Positions 5,970 through 13,726 of a stretch of DNA of 18,266 bases are shown here, piece by piece. A program made the translations under genes and the position numbers. Below the pieces are notes generated by a model. That model had not been told where the DNA came from and did not search any database. It was given only the letters and a program-made list of their open reading frames with translations. The DNA lies in NCBI GenBank assembly GCA_023459215.1, contig JAEWVF010000016.1:1-18266 (forward strand), read 5' to 3'. Within the stretch, counting starts at the first letter, position 1. Each line of letters starts with the position of its first letter. The DNA is from Chloroflexota bacterium. GTDB taxonomy: Bacteria > Chloroflexota > Anaerolineae > Anaerolineales > Villigracilaceae.

Positions 5970-7403
5970 TCAAAGTACAGTTGGCAGCCAGAAGGTGATG
6001 GTCGTGCCCTGACCGCTGCGGCTTTCGGCGGCCACCCGTCCACCCTGGGCCAGCACCAGCGCGCGCACGATCGCCAGTCCCAGCCCGGTCCCGCCGGTCT
6101 GGCGATTGCGCGAGGCGTCGGCCCGGTAGAAACGGTCAAAGATGAAGGCCAGGTGCTGCGGCGCAATCCCACTGCCCTGGTCGCACACGGCACAGCGCAC
6201 CTCGCGGCCTTCTTCTTCAATCAGGATGGAAATCGAGGCGTTTTCCGGCGAATGGCGGATGGCGTTGTCGAGCAGGTTGTCGAGCACCTGGGCCAGCCGG
6301 TCGGAATCGCCGCGCACCGGGGCCGGGTTGACCGTTTCGACGGTTAACTCAATCCCGCGCCGGGCGGCCAGGCGCGCCAGTCCTTCGCAGCGTGTCCGCG
6401 CCAGTTCGGCCAGGTCGAGCGGACGCAAGTCGAGTTGCAGCGCGCCGGCATCGGCGCGGGTCAACACCAAAAGCTCGTTGACCATGCGAATCAGGCGTTC
6501 CGTTTCGCGCTGCATTGCGCCCAGCAGCGGGCCGCGGCCTTCGGTATCGTCGAGCGCGCCATCTTCGAGGGTTTCGATGGTGCCTTTGATGACCGTCAAC
6601 GGGGTGCGCAGTTCGTGAGTCACATTGGCGATAAACACGTTCTTGGTTTCGTCGGCTTTTTGCAGGCTGGCGGTCATCTGGTTGAACGATTCTCCCAGGC
6701 TGTGCAGTTCGCGGATGTCTTTATCCACCGGAACCTGCTCAGACAAATTCCCGGCTGCGACCGAACGCGCTGCCCCGGCCAATTGTTCCAGCGGACGGGC
6801 AATCCGCCGCGAGAGCAGCGTCCCGGCGGCGAACGCCAGTAGAATGGCCGCCAGCAGCGCCCCGAGCAGTTGCAGGATCACGCTCAGCGGCAATCCGCTT
6901 GGGGCCAGCGGCGAGGCGATGTAGACGATTCCGCTAACCTCGCCGTTTCCGCCGTAGATGGGGGCGGCAGCATACAACACCCGCCGGCCCTCGACGCGAT
7001 GGATGGCGGTCGCCGGAATCCCTTGCAGGGCCGAGTCGATTTCAGAACGGGTATACAGGTTTTCGGCGTAGCTGTCCCGATATTCGAGCGAAGGAACCCG
7101 CAACGAGGCGGCATCCCCGGCCTGCGGCGGGGGCAAAATAATCGCATCCTGTTCCGTCAGCAGGTGAGTGTGGATACCGGGCAGGGCGTTTGTTGTCTGG
7201 GTGTAGGGCTGCTCACTGGCAGGCAGGGGTTGTCCTTGCAGGGCGGCGGCGCTCAGGCGGGCTTGGGTCAACAGGTTCTCGCGCTGGGTGTCGAGGAAAA
7301 GGCGCTCAACCGCTAGCCAGGACAAGGCAGCCGCCAACCCCATCCCAATCAACAGGACGGCCAGGGTGGTCAGGGTCAGGCGGGTGCGGATTCGGGTTTG
7401 CAT
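5970..7403 (-). CDS. Membrane sensor histidine kinase (HAMP, HisKA, HATPase)
   Basis: This 477-residue kinase presumably phosphorylates the response regulator encoded upstream at 7620-8321. Two transmembrane helices are seen at about 9-31 and 172-195, enclosing an extracytoplasmic sensor of about 140 residues of no recognised type. A HAMP linker follows at about 196-250. The HisKA motif VTHELRTPL places the phosphorylated histidine at H263. The ATP-binding domain shows an N box LDNLLDNAIRH (374-384), a G1 box CDQGSGIAP (407-415), an F box FDRFYRA (422-428) and a G2 box GGTGLGLAIV (437-446). All motifs are complete, so it should be active. The order regulator-then-kinase is typical of OmpR/PhoB pairs, but the 216-base gap between them is unusually long and filled with repeats, so the kinase may have its own promoter or reduced expression. 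Confidence 0.95.
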   Translation of the reverse strand: MQTRIRTRLTLTTLAVLLIGMGLAAALSWLAVERLFLDTQRENLLTQARLSAAALQGQPLPASEQPYTQTTNALPGIHTHLLTEQDAIILPPPQAGDAASLRVPSLEYRDSYAENLYTRSEIDSALQGIPATAIHRVEGRRVLYAAAPIYGGNGEVSGIVYIASPLAPSGLPLSVILQLLGALLAAILLAFAAGTLLSRRIARPLEQLAGAARSVAAGNLSEQVPVDKDIRELHSLGESFNQMTASLQKADETKNVFIANVTHELRTPLTVIKGTIETLEDGALDDTEGRGPLLGAMQRETERLIRMVNELLVLTRADAGALQLDLRPLDLAELARTRCEGLARLAARRGIELTVETVNPAPVRGDSDRLAQVLDNLLDNAIRHSPENASISILIEEEGREVRCAVCDQGSGIAPQHLAFIFDRFYRADASRNRQTGGTGLGLAIVRALVLAQGGRVAAESRSGQGTTITFWLPTVL

Positions 7404-7437
7404 GGTTGAGTATGTATCCGAAAATTAAGAGAGGCTT

Positions 7438-7521
7438 GTCATGTCGAGTGGAGCGAGACATCTTTTCCCGTTGGGAAAGACCTCTCAGTCGCTGAAAAGC
7501 GCTCCTTCGAGGTGACATGAC
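7438..7521. repeat. 84-bp palindromic MITE/REP-like element
   Basis: Terminal arms GTCATGTC (7438-7445) and GACATGAC (7514-7521) are perfect inverted repeats. GGAGCG (7450-7455) pairs with CGCTCC (7500-7505), and a central hairpin TTTCCC/GGGAAA (7464-7469, 7473-7478) has a three-base loop. From memory, words such as TGTCGAG-nnn-GCGAGACATCT and TTCGAGGTGACATGA resemble dispersed repeats found in many bacterial genomes. The element fills much of the gap between the response regulator and the kinase and does not interrupt either frame. Confidence 0.65.
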
Positions 7522-7586
7522 CAGTAACGGAATCTCACGGGGTTTTCTTGGGCGGGCTTGTGGCCGTAAGGAGCCGTCTAAAAATA

Positions 7587-7601
7587 CTTCGGCAGGCTCA
7601 G
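7587..7601 (-). repeat. Second copy of the CTGAGCCTG(T/C)CGAAG short repeat
   Basis: CTTCGGCAGGCTCAG on the plus strand is the reverse complement of CTGAGCCTGCCGAAG and differs at one base from the copy at 3434-3448. It lies in the gap between the response regulator and the kinase, just beyond the hairpin at 7605-7633. Confidence 0.55.
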
Positions 7602-7604
7602 TAC

Positions 7605-7633
7605 ATCGCCTGTCAGGTTTCATTTCAGGCGAT
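7605..7633. repeat. Hairpin at the 3' end of the response regulator gene
   Basis: ATCGCCTG (7605-7612) pairs with CAGGCGAT (7626-7633) around a 13-base loop that includes the regulator's stop codon. The left arm is also part of CCTG-T-CAGG (7609-7617), the core of the palindromes at 4344 and 4424. On the minus strand a short T-rich stretch follows only after about 20 bases, so it may attenuate rather than terminate, or it may protect the mRNA end. Confidence 0.4.
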
Positions 7634-8321
7634 ATCCAACCCCGCGCACCGCTTCCAGGCTGTCGGCTTCGGGCGAAGCGCTGCGCAGTTTGGCGCGCAG
7701 GCGTTTAATGGCGCTGTCCACGGCGCGCGTGTCGCCAACATAATCGTAGCCCCAGGCTTGTTCGAGCAGGCGTTCGCGGGTCAGCACACGCCCGGTATTG
7801 AGCAGGAACAGGTGCAGCAGGTCGAATTCCAGGCGGGTCAGTTCGAGCGGATTCCCGGCAACGGTCACGCTGCGCGCTTCGGGGTCGAGCAGCAATCCGC
7901 CTGGGCCGCGCAGGCGGGAATCGGTCTTGGGCGGCGGATCGCTTTCAGTTTTCCCGGCTTGGGTGCGGCGCAGGACGGTTTTGATGCGCGCCAGCAGTTC
8001 GCGCACGCTGAAAGGTTTGGTGACGTAATCGTCCGCGCCGAGTTCGAGGCCCACCACCCGGTCGGTTTCCTCGCCCAAGGCGGTAATCATGATGATGGGC
8101 TGGTCGCCGGTTTTGCGCAGTTCGCGGCAGACATCCAGCCCGTCCATGCCCGGCAGCATCAGGTCGAGCAGCACCAGGTCGGGGCGCGCAGCGCGCGCAA
8201 GGCGCACAGCCTCCAGGCCATCGGCGGCGGTCAGCACTTCGTAGTGCGACTTGCGCAGGTTATAGGCCAGCAGGTCGCTGACGGCAGGTTCATCGTCGAC
8301 AATCAGGATGGTGGGCGACAT
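7620..8321 (-). CDS. OmpR/PhoB-family response regulator
   Basis: This 233-residue two-component regulator should bind DNA when phosphorylated by the kinase encoded downstream. The receiver domain (about 1-117) shows the acidic pair D9/D10, the phospho-acceptor D53 in LVLLDLMLPGMDG, T80 in IIMITA, and K102 in YVTKPF, so all key residues are present. A linker rich in D, P and K (about 118-135) leads to a winged-helix domain to the end, with LTRLEFDLLHLFLLNTGRV, ERLLEQAWGYDY, the recognition helix TRAVDSAIKRLRAKL and the terminal VRGVGYRL. Length is typical. The ATG at 8321 starts directly before the conserved ILIVDDE strand. No strong SD is seen, only CCTTGGAAT upstream. It follows the alpha-galactosidase stop by 57 bases, so it could be read through from that operon or use its own promoter. 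Confidence 0.96.
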   Translation of the reverse strand: MSPTILIVDDEPAVSDLLAYNLRKSHYEVLTAADGLEAVRLARAARPDLVLLDLMLPGMDGLDVCRELRKTGDQPIIMITALGEETDRVVGLELGADDYVTKPFSVRELLARIKTVLRRTQAGKTESDPPPKTDSRLRGPGGLLLDPEARSVTVAGNPLELTRLEFDLLHLFLLNTGRVLTRERLLEQAWGYDYVGDTRAVDSAIKRLRAKLRSASPEADSLEAVRGVGYRLK

Positions 8322-8378
8322 ATTCCAAGGATAACATGCAATTGTGGCAGGACGGTGTCAGGGCCGCGATAATTCGGC

Positions 8379-10472
8379 TCAGGAAACCTGGCGGATGCGC
8401 CGGATGACGCTCTGGTAATCGCCGGGCAGGGCCAGGTCGATGCCGCTGCGCATCCAGGCCAGCCCGGAGCGGAAGCCCTCGCAGCCCTCGACGCTGTACA
8501 GGGCGTTCGGCTCCAGTCCGCGCAGATAGAGCGGCGGTTGGAATTCGAGATGCGGGACGAGCGGCTGGTGGCTGCGGAAGGCGAACAGCACCGCCTCTTT
8601 TTTATCCTTGCTGACGTATTGCAGGGCCGAAAAGGAATGCTCCTGCGGCGAGCGCAGCCGGTACAGGTCGCCGAACTGAATCAGCGCGCGAATCTCCTTG
8701 TAAAGCGCAATCCAGCGGGCAGCTTCGGCCCGTTTTTCGGCTCCCCAGCGGACGAGGTGTCCGCCGATGCCCAGCGCGCCACACATGCTGACATGCATCC
8801 GGAATTCGAGCGGGATGTATTCCGGGCCCATGTCGGTGACCCAGGCCTCCATCGCGCAGGCCGGGTAGGCCTGGCTGTAGCCGTGCTGGATGTTCAAACG
8901 GGCAGCCGGTTCGGTGTTGTCGCTGATCCAGGCCTGGTCGGCCAGGCGCAGGATGCCGAGATCGATGCGTCCGCCGCCGCCGGAGCAGGTCTGCCAGGTG
9001 ACTTGCGGATGGCGCTCGCGCAGTTTGCCCCAGACCCGGTACAAGCCCTGCACATAGCGCACCCACAGTTCGCGCGGATCGCCGGGAGCCGAGTCCCAGC
9101 CCGGCTCGCTGGCGTTGCGGTTCATGTCCCATTTGATGAAACGGATGTTGTTTTCGGCCAGGATGCGGTCGAGTTTTTCAAAAATGTACTCCTGCACATC
9201 TTCGCGGGCGAAATTCAGGATGAACTGGTTGCGGGCCTCGCTGCGCGCGCGGCCGGGGAAGTGGATGACCCAATCGGGGTGGCTGCGATACAGGTCGCTA
9301 TCCGGGTTGACCATTTCCGGCTCGACCCACAGGCCAAAATCCATGCCCAGGCTGTTAACGCGCTCGATTAGCGGTTTCAAGCCGTTGGGGAATTTCTGCT
9401 CGTCCGGCCACCAGTCTCCCAGGCCGGCCCGGTCATGGTTGCGCCCGTGGAACCAGCCATCGTCCATGACGAACAATTCCACGCCCATTTCGGCCGCCAG
9501 TTCGGCCAGGGCCGCCTGTGAGCCTTCATCGACGCGGAAGTCGGTTGCTTCCCAAGAATTGTAGAGCACCTTGCGCAGGGTCTGGCCGTTCGGCAAAACC
9601 TGCTCGCGGGTGTAACTGTGCAAATTACGGCTGGCTTGACCGAATCCGTTTGGCGTGTAGCCAATAAGCGCCGAAGGCGTGCAGAATTTCTCGCCGGGGC
9701 ACAGTTGCCAGGCAAAATCCCAATCGTTCAGTCCCAGGCTCAGGCGGGTGGCCGCAAATTCGTTTGTTTCGGCGATAAATTTCCAATTGCCGCTCCAGGC
9801 CAGCGCGCCAAACCATACTTCACCGTGGTCTTCGTCGGCCTGGCCGCCATCGACAGCAAACCAGGGGTTGGCGTGATGGCTGGTGGTGATGCGCCGGCTT
9901 TCAAGGATTTTTGTGCCGATGTGCAGCGTTTCACGGCGCAGGTTCCACTCGTCGGCCCAACGCCCATACAGGTGACTCAGGCGGTAGCTCCCGGCGCGCG
10001 GCAGGTGCATTTGCGCTGACAGGATGCGTTCAATGCGGATTTCGGCCTGGCTTTCGTTGCAAGCCTCGGCCCAACGTTCGATCAGGTCGTAGGCGCTGTG
10101 CAGGCGATAGCTCAGGATAACGAGCAGGTTTTGCAGCGGGTCGCGCAGGCGCAGGCTCAATTCCTCGCCGGTTTGTTCGGCGCTTTCGAATTGCAGCAGT
10201 GTATCGCGCTGTCCGCCGGCATAACTGGCTTTGAAGCATGGCTCGATGTATTTCAGCCCGGTTTCCGCCGGGTATTCCTCGCGGGCCAGTTGGCCGGCGT
10301 CATTGAAGGAGGCCCAGCCGGCCGGGAAGCCGGGGCGCGGATAATCGTCCGGCTTCAGCAGGCGTTCGCCCCAATAGCAGTTCACCAGCCGGCCTTCGGC
10401 ATCCAGGCCGAAGGCGTAGGCGCTGTGGTCGGTTTCGAGAATCCAGTAGTCGGGTGTAGCGTGGATGGGCAT
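8379..10472 (-). CDS. GH36 alpha-galactosidase
   Basis: This 697-residue retaining glycosidase should release terminal alpha-1,6-galactose from melibiose, raffinose or galactomannan fragments. The order of parts is an N-terminal beta-sandwich (about 1-280, with YGRWADEWN at 169-177 and EVWFGALAWSGNWKF at 218-232), a TIM barrel (about 300-600) and a C-terminal beta domain. Substrate and catalytic marks are VMDDGWF (335-341), KWDMNR (447-452, nucleophile D449), CSGGGGR (496-502) and WISDNTEP (515-522, acid/base D518). The 69-residue spacing of the two carboxylates fits characterised GH36 enzymes of the bacterial AgaB/RafA type. There is no signal peptide, so it acts on imported sugars in the cytoplasm. 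AGGAA lies a few bases before the ATG at 10472, which follows the MerR-type gene's stop by nine bases. No galactoside transporter is in the window. Confidence 0.96.
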   Translation of the reverse strand: MPIHATPDYWILETDHSAYAFGLDAEGRLVNCYWGERLLKPDDYPRPGFPAGWASFNDAGQLAREEYPAETGLKYIEPCFKASYAGGQRDTLLQFESAEQTGEELSLRLRDPLQNLLVILSYRLHSAYDLIERWAEACNESQAEIRIERILSAQMHLPRAGSYRLSHLYGRWADEWNLRRETLHIGTKILESRRITTSHHANPWFAVDGGQADEDHGEVWFGALAWSGNWKFIAETNEFAATRLSLGLNDWDFAWQLCPGEKFCTPSALIGYTPNGFGQASRNLHSYTREQVLPNGQTLRKVLYNSWEATDFRVDEGSQAALAELAAEMGVELFVMDDGWFHGRNHDRAGLGDWWPDEQKFPNGLKPLIERVNSLGMDFGLWVEPEMVNPDSDLYRSHPDWVIHFPGRARSEARNQFILNFAREDVQEYIFEKLDRILAENNIRFIKWDMNRNASEPGWDSAPGDPRELWVRYVQGLYRVWGKLRERHPQVTWQTCSGGGGRIDLGILRLADQAWISDNTEPAARLNIQHGYSQAYPACAMEAWVTDMGPEYIPLEFRMHVSMCGALGIGGHLVRWGAEKRAEAARWIALYKEIRALIQFGDLYRLRSPQEHSFSALQYVSKDKKEAVLFAFRSHQPLVPHLEFQPPLYLRGLEPNALYSVEGCEGFRSGLAWMRSGIDLALPGDYQSVIRRIRQVS

Positions 10473-10481
10473 GGGAGGTTC

Positions 10482-11252
10482 CTAATCGTTTGTTTTATTC
10501 TGCCGGGCCTGGATCGTTTCTTCGATCAACTGGATCAGTTCCCAGGCGCGTTTTTCTTCATTGCCAAGGGTGGACAGCCAGCGGTCGGAGGCCATATAAA
10601 CATCTTCGTCCGGCTGCGGGGTGTCGAGCGCCTGGCGCAGGTTGTTGGTTTCGCCGCGTTCGAGGCGGGTTAACATGCGCAGGATTGCCATCAGGCTGTA
10701 TCCGGCTCGCGCCAACATGCGGATGACCCTCAAGCGGCTGATTTCTTCCGGCCCGTATAGGCGATAACCGTTCCCAGGCTGGCGCGGCACATCGAGCAGG
10801 CCGTTGCGCTCCCAGTTGCGCAGGATGTCGTTGCTCAGGTCAAGCAGTTCGGCGACTTCGCCAATCCGCAGGCTTTTTCCGCCGGTTTCAGCGGATGCGC
10901 CCCGCGCCCAGCGTTCCAGCAAGGTGGCCGCGGCATTGGCCTGGGCCTGCTCGGCCTGGACGAAAGCCAGGTGTTTGTAGGCCAGTTCGAGCGCCCCGCC
11001 CCAATCGTCCGCTACCGCAAGCTGGGTCACCTGCCAGGCCGAATGGCGGATCGGGCGTCCAGGATATTCCGCGCCGTATACTGCGCGCGCCAGTCGCAGG
11101 CAGTCGAGATGCTTTCGGGTAAAGCGGCGATAGCCCGCCGGGCTGCGTTCGACGGGCGGCAGCAGGCCCCAATCAACATAGCGGCGGACGGTGTTGGGGT
11201 GAATCCCCACTGCTTTGGCCAGGTCGGAAGTGCGCAGGGTTTCCATGGACAT
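10482..11252 (-). CDS. Regulator with two MerR-type DNA-binding domains
   Basis: This 256-residue protein carries two winged-helix MerR-like modules. The first (about residues 5-58) reads LRTSDLAKAVGIHPNTVRRYVDWGLL then SPAGYRRFTRKHLDCLRL. The second (about 128-182) reads LRIGEVAELLDLSNDILRNWERNGLL then GNGYRLYGPEEISRLRVI. Between them is a helical linker with AWQVTQLAVADDWGGALELAYKHL split by loops, and after the second is a helical tail (about 183-250) that could form the usual MerR coiled coil. No cysteines typical of metal-sensing MerR proteins and no B12-binding motif are visible, so the effector is unknown. The ATG at 11252 overlaps the preceding gene's stop (TAATG), suggesting translational coupling; an ATG at 11246 is an alternative. 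It is probably a local regulator of its operon, but its target is not shown by the sequence. Confidence 0.88.
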   Translation of the reverse strand: MSMETLRTSDLAKAVGIHPNTVRRYVDWGLLPPVERSPAGYRRFTRKHLDCLRLARAVYGAEYPGRPIRHSAWQVTQLAVADDWGGALELAYKHLAFVQAEQAQANAAATLLERWARGASAETGGKSLRIGEVAELLDLSNDILRNWERNGLLDVPRQPGNGYRLYGPEEISRLRVIRMLARAGYSLMAILRMLTRLERGETNNLRQALDTPQPDEDVYMASDRWLSTLGNEEKRAWELIQLIEETIQARQNKTND

Positions 11253-12754
11253 TAGGGCAGGCTTGTGCTGAACTTTTTCCCATCGGCGGCGCAGAGCAGT
11301 TGGATGACGCTCTTTCCCGAAGCGGCGGCCAGCGGCACACTGCCGCCTGGTTCGACCCATTGACCGGCCATATAGAAATTTTTCAGTCCGGGCAGGGTTT
11401 TGGCAACACCGCTGATCAACATCGGCATGGTTTCCTTGGTCATCAGCCAGCCACAGGTTGAACCGAGCCAGTTCCCGGTGTAACGTTCGTAGCTGAGCGG
11501 GGTGGCTTCATCGACTACTTCAACCTGGGCGTTGATGCCGGGGTGCCAGCGTTCGAGATGCTCACGGATGATGCCTGAAACCTGCCGCTGCTCCTCGTCG
11601 TAGGGCCGGCGTCCGTAAATGCGCTGCCAGTAGGCATAGTTTGTGCGGATGATCAGCTCGACGACCGATTTGCCCGCCGGGGCCAGCGAGGCGTCGAAGC
11701 AGTAGTGCTTGACCCCAATTTCGGAGCGCGGCTCACCCGCGACCAGCACCGGTTCATCGAGCAGATGCGTCACCCAGTGCGGCTCCGCCGACATATCCCG
11801 GTTGACGCCCAGCGAAACCTGCATCATGCTGTGAATGGACAGGTGACCATCGTACATGCGCCGGATGCGGCGATCGATGAACTCGCCGCCGAGCATGTCG
11901 AAAATCGTCCCGCGCCCATCGCAGGCCGAAATAACCACATCCCCGCGATGGACTTCATCGTTATACAGGCGCACCCCAACCGCTTGACCGTTCTCGACCA
12001 GGATTTTTTCGACCTGGGCCTTGTAGCGGATTTCCCCGCCTAACTCGATGAAGCGTTTTTCGATGGCGCGGGCAAATTCGAGCGAGCCGCCGGTCGGGAA
12101 CCCGGCATTTTGGGTGTGCATGTACGCCAGCAGCGACATGCCCATCATGACCGGGGCTTCCTCCCACGAGAACATCTGTCCGATGGCGCGCCGCAGGAAG
12201 GGGTGCTTGAAGCGCGCGGCGAACTCTCCCGCGGAAACGGTCGCCCATTGCAGCATTGGCAAAAGGTAGGGCATCATCGTCATGCCGAACTCGCGCCAGT
12301 CGAGGGCGTTCATCAGCGCTTTGGGCTTGCGGTACATGGCCGACATGTCGAAGCGGGTGAACTGGCGAATCCCATCGCAGAATTGGCGGATCAGCCGTTC
12401 GTCCGCCGGGGAAATTTCGCTCATGTGCGCCTGGAGTTGGTCCGGGTTACTGTAAACGATCAGGGTTTGCTTGCCGTCGGTGATGTGCTGGTATTCGCTG
12501 TGGTTAATCATCGGGCGGTTCTGGACTGCGCCCAGTTCCTGCCACATTGGGTGGAACGGCTGACCCTCGCCCGACCCGAACAGGTAATGGAGGCAGCCAT
12601 CGAAAACATAACCTTTGCGTTCCCAGGCGGTGCATAATCCGCCGGGCAGATTGTGCAATTCGAAGAGAGTGGCTTTGTAGCCATTCATGCGGGCGTAACA
12701 GCCTGCTGCCAGGCCGGCAATCCCGGCCCCGATGATGAGAACGTGTTTTTCCAT
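11252..12754 (-). CDS. CrtI-like FAD-dependent oxidoreductase (phytoene desaturase/retinol saturase family)
   Basis: This 500-residue flavoprotein belongs to the amine-oxidase-fold family that includes phytoene desaturases and retinol saturase. The N-terminal dinucleotide-binding motif is GAGIAG at 9-14 (VLIIGAGIAGLAAGCYARMNG broken at the loop), followed by LFELHNLPGGLCTAW, where an acidic residue binds the ribose. A GTIFDMLGG segment and the C-terminal FAD motif NFYMAGQWVEPGGSVPLAAASG complete the fold. No phytoene synthase or other carotenoid gene is nearby, so the substrate cannot be named: a carotenoid, another polyene lipid or a quinone-like compound are all possible. I chose the ATG at 12754 because the binding motif starts directly after it; the frame stays open to 12943 but adds unrelated residues. 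There is no clear SD, only an A10 tract just upstream. It lies 20 bases after the membrane protein gene and overlaps the MerR-type gene by one base. Confidence 0.9.
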   Translation of the reverse strand: MEKHVLIIGAGIAGLAAGCYARMNGYKATLFELHNLPGGLCTAWERKGYVFDGCLHYLFGSGEGQPFHPMWQELGAVQNRPMINHSEYQHITDGKQTLIVYSNPDQLQAHMSEISPADERLIRQFCDGIRQFTRFDMSAMYRKPKALMNALDWREFGMTMMPYLLPMLQWATVSAGEFAARFKHPFLRRAIGQMFSWEEAPVMMGMSLLAYMHTQNAGFPTGGSLEFARAIEKRFIELGGEIRYKAQVEKILVENGQAVGVRLYNDEVHRGDVVISACDGRGTIFDMLGGEFIDRRIRRMYDGHLSIHSMMQVSLGVNRDMSAEPHWVTHLLDEPVLVAGEPRSEIGVKHYCFDASLAPAGKSVVELIIRTNYAYWQRIYGRRPYDEEQRQVSGIIREHLERWHPGINAQVEVVDEATPLSYERYTGNWLGSTCGWLMTKETMPMLISGVAKTLPGLKNFYMAGQWVEPGGSVPLAAASGKSVIQLLCAADGKKFSTSLP

Positions 12755-12774
12755 GATTTTTTTTTTACTGGCAA

Positions 12775-13398
12775 CTAAATCCAGCCGAGGATGCCGGCGA
12801 AAACAACCATCATCAGCACATCGATCCCGGCGACTGCGCCGATAAAGATTGCCTGGGTTTTGGGCTTCCAGTCGTAGCAGTAGAAAGCGGCCAGGAAGAA
12901 GGGGATGTAAACGGTGATGAAAACCGGCAGCGCTCCCCACCAAGGGTAAACCCAGGCAAAGGCCGGGGTCTGGGCCAGGAAAATCTCAACGAACGAGAAA
13001 AAGGCCGCGTTGCCGATGGCAAAAAGCAGGCGATTGTTGATGCCCCAGATTTTGAGCTTGGGGTCGGCGGGCAGGAGTTTGCTCATCACCAGCCCGGCGA
13101 TGGAGAACATGAAGCTGAGTTCGATGCCGACCCCGACCAGCAGCAGGAAGGCGGTCCCGCTTGGGACGGTCCACAGCGCATGGCCGCTGAAGTGCTGGAT
13201 GAGGGCGTTCAGGATTTCAAAGAACCAATGCACTGAGTACAGCGCCAGACCGGCGGCAACACCTTTCCAGTTCTTGTTGGCGATTTCATTGAAATAAACG
13301 TAGACCACCAGCGCCAGGAAAGCGATTACATACCATTGGAAATTGTCGCCTTTGCGCAGGATGTCGAGGGCCATTTGAGTGACTTCTGGGTTGTTCAT
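12775..13398 (-). CDS. Six-helix integral membrane protein of unknown function
   Basis: I do not recognise this 207-residue protein. It has about six transmembrane segments: near residues 20-38 (FQWYVIAFLALVVYVYF), 46-70, 81-108, 122-143, 150-172 and 180-205, separated by short loops such as SKLLPADPKLKIWGINNR and YDWKPKTQ. Several acidic and histidine residues lie within or next to helices (HWFFEILN, IELSFMF, FVEIF), hinting at ligand binding or transport rather than a pure anchor. AGGAG lies seven bases before the ATG, fixing the start. It is the first gene of the minus-strand set that continues with the oxidoreductase, 20 bases downstream, so it may share a lipid or pigment pathway with it. 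That link is positional only. It is divergent from the 77-residue gene at 13490 across 91 bases. Confidence 0.78.
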   Translation of the reverse strand: MNNPEVTQMALDILRKGDNFQWYVIAFLALVVYVYFNEIANKNWKGVAAGLALYSVHWFFEILNALIQHFSGHALWTVPSGTAFLLLVGVGIELSFMFSIAGLVMSKLLPADPKLKIWGINNRLLFAIGNAAFFSFVEIFLAQTPAFAWVYPWWGALPVFITVYIPFFLAAFYCYDWKPKTQAIFIGAVAGIDVLMMVVFAGILGWI

Positions 13399-13453
13399 GC
13401 GGATTCTCCTTGGGGGTTGTCAAGTATTATTGTATACGAAAACCAGCGAATGT

Positions 13454-13483
13454 TTGCCTTGCCTGTCAATAACGCGTTAAAAT
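13454..13483 (+). promoter_or_regulatory. Candidate promoter for a leaderless transcript
   Basis: TTGCCT (13454-13459) and TAAAAT (13478-13483) are separated by 18 bases, a reasonable -35/-10 pair. The -10 ends only six bases before the ATG at 13490, so transcription would begin at or near the start codon and leave no ribosome binding site. None is in fact visible before that ATG. Confidence 0.4.
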
Positions 13484-13489
13484 TGGTTT

Positions 13490-13723
13490 ATGCAGCCAAA
13501 CGAGCAAACCCCCATCCGTGTTGGCGACCGGGTTCAGATATTCCTGAGTGCGGCCACTTTTGGCCAGGAAGGCTGGTTTGGCGGGGTTGTGACACGCATC
13601 GACCCCTATTCGGCCCACCGCAGCTTTCACTGGGTCGAACTGGATGCTGAATCGCAGGCCCTCCTGGGCGGCGGCCTGCGACTGGTTTCGGTTTTTAATC
13701 CCAAAAACATCCGAAAGGTTTGA
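13490..13723 (+). CDS. Small conserved-looking protein, possible SH3-like barrel
   Basis: This 77-residue protein of unknown function opens with PIRVGDRVQIF and continues with GWFGGVVTRIDPYS, FHWVELDAE and a closing LVSVFNPKNIRKV. The order of short beta strands with a VGD turn is reminiscent of KOW or SH3-like barrels that bind RNA or protein, but I cannot assign a family. There is no SD before the ATG at 13490; the promoter-like elements just upstream suggest a leaderless mRNA. It ends three bases before the SUI1-like gene on the same strand, so the two are almost certainly co-transcribed, which makes a translation-related role plausible. Confidence 0.72.
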   Translation: MQPNEQTPIRVGDRVQIFLSAATFGQEGWFGGVVTRIDPYSAHRSFHWVELDAESQALLGGGLRLVSVFNPKNIRKV

Positions 13724-13726
13724 GCG

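Noticed and set aside
7548..8372. 274-residue open frame on the plus strand over the response regulator
   Set aside because: Rich in Q, A, G and H without domain motifs, and fully antisense to a response regulator with all key residues; a shadow frame.
8538..9371. 277-residue open frame on the plus strand over the alpha-galactosidase
   Set aside because: Antisense to a gene with intact GH36 catalytic motifs; no RBS and no recognisable domain.
12755..12943. Upstream extension of the oxidoreductase frame to 12943
   Set aside because: The added residues overlap the membrane protein gene out of frame, look random, and precede the conserved FAD-binding strand that starts right after the ATG at 12754.
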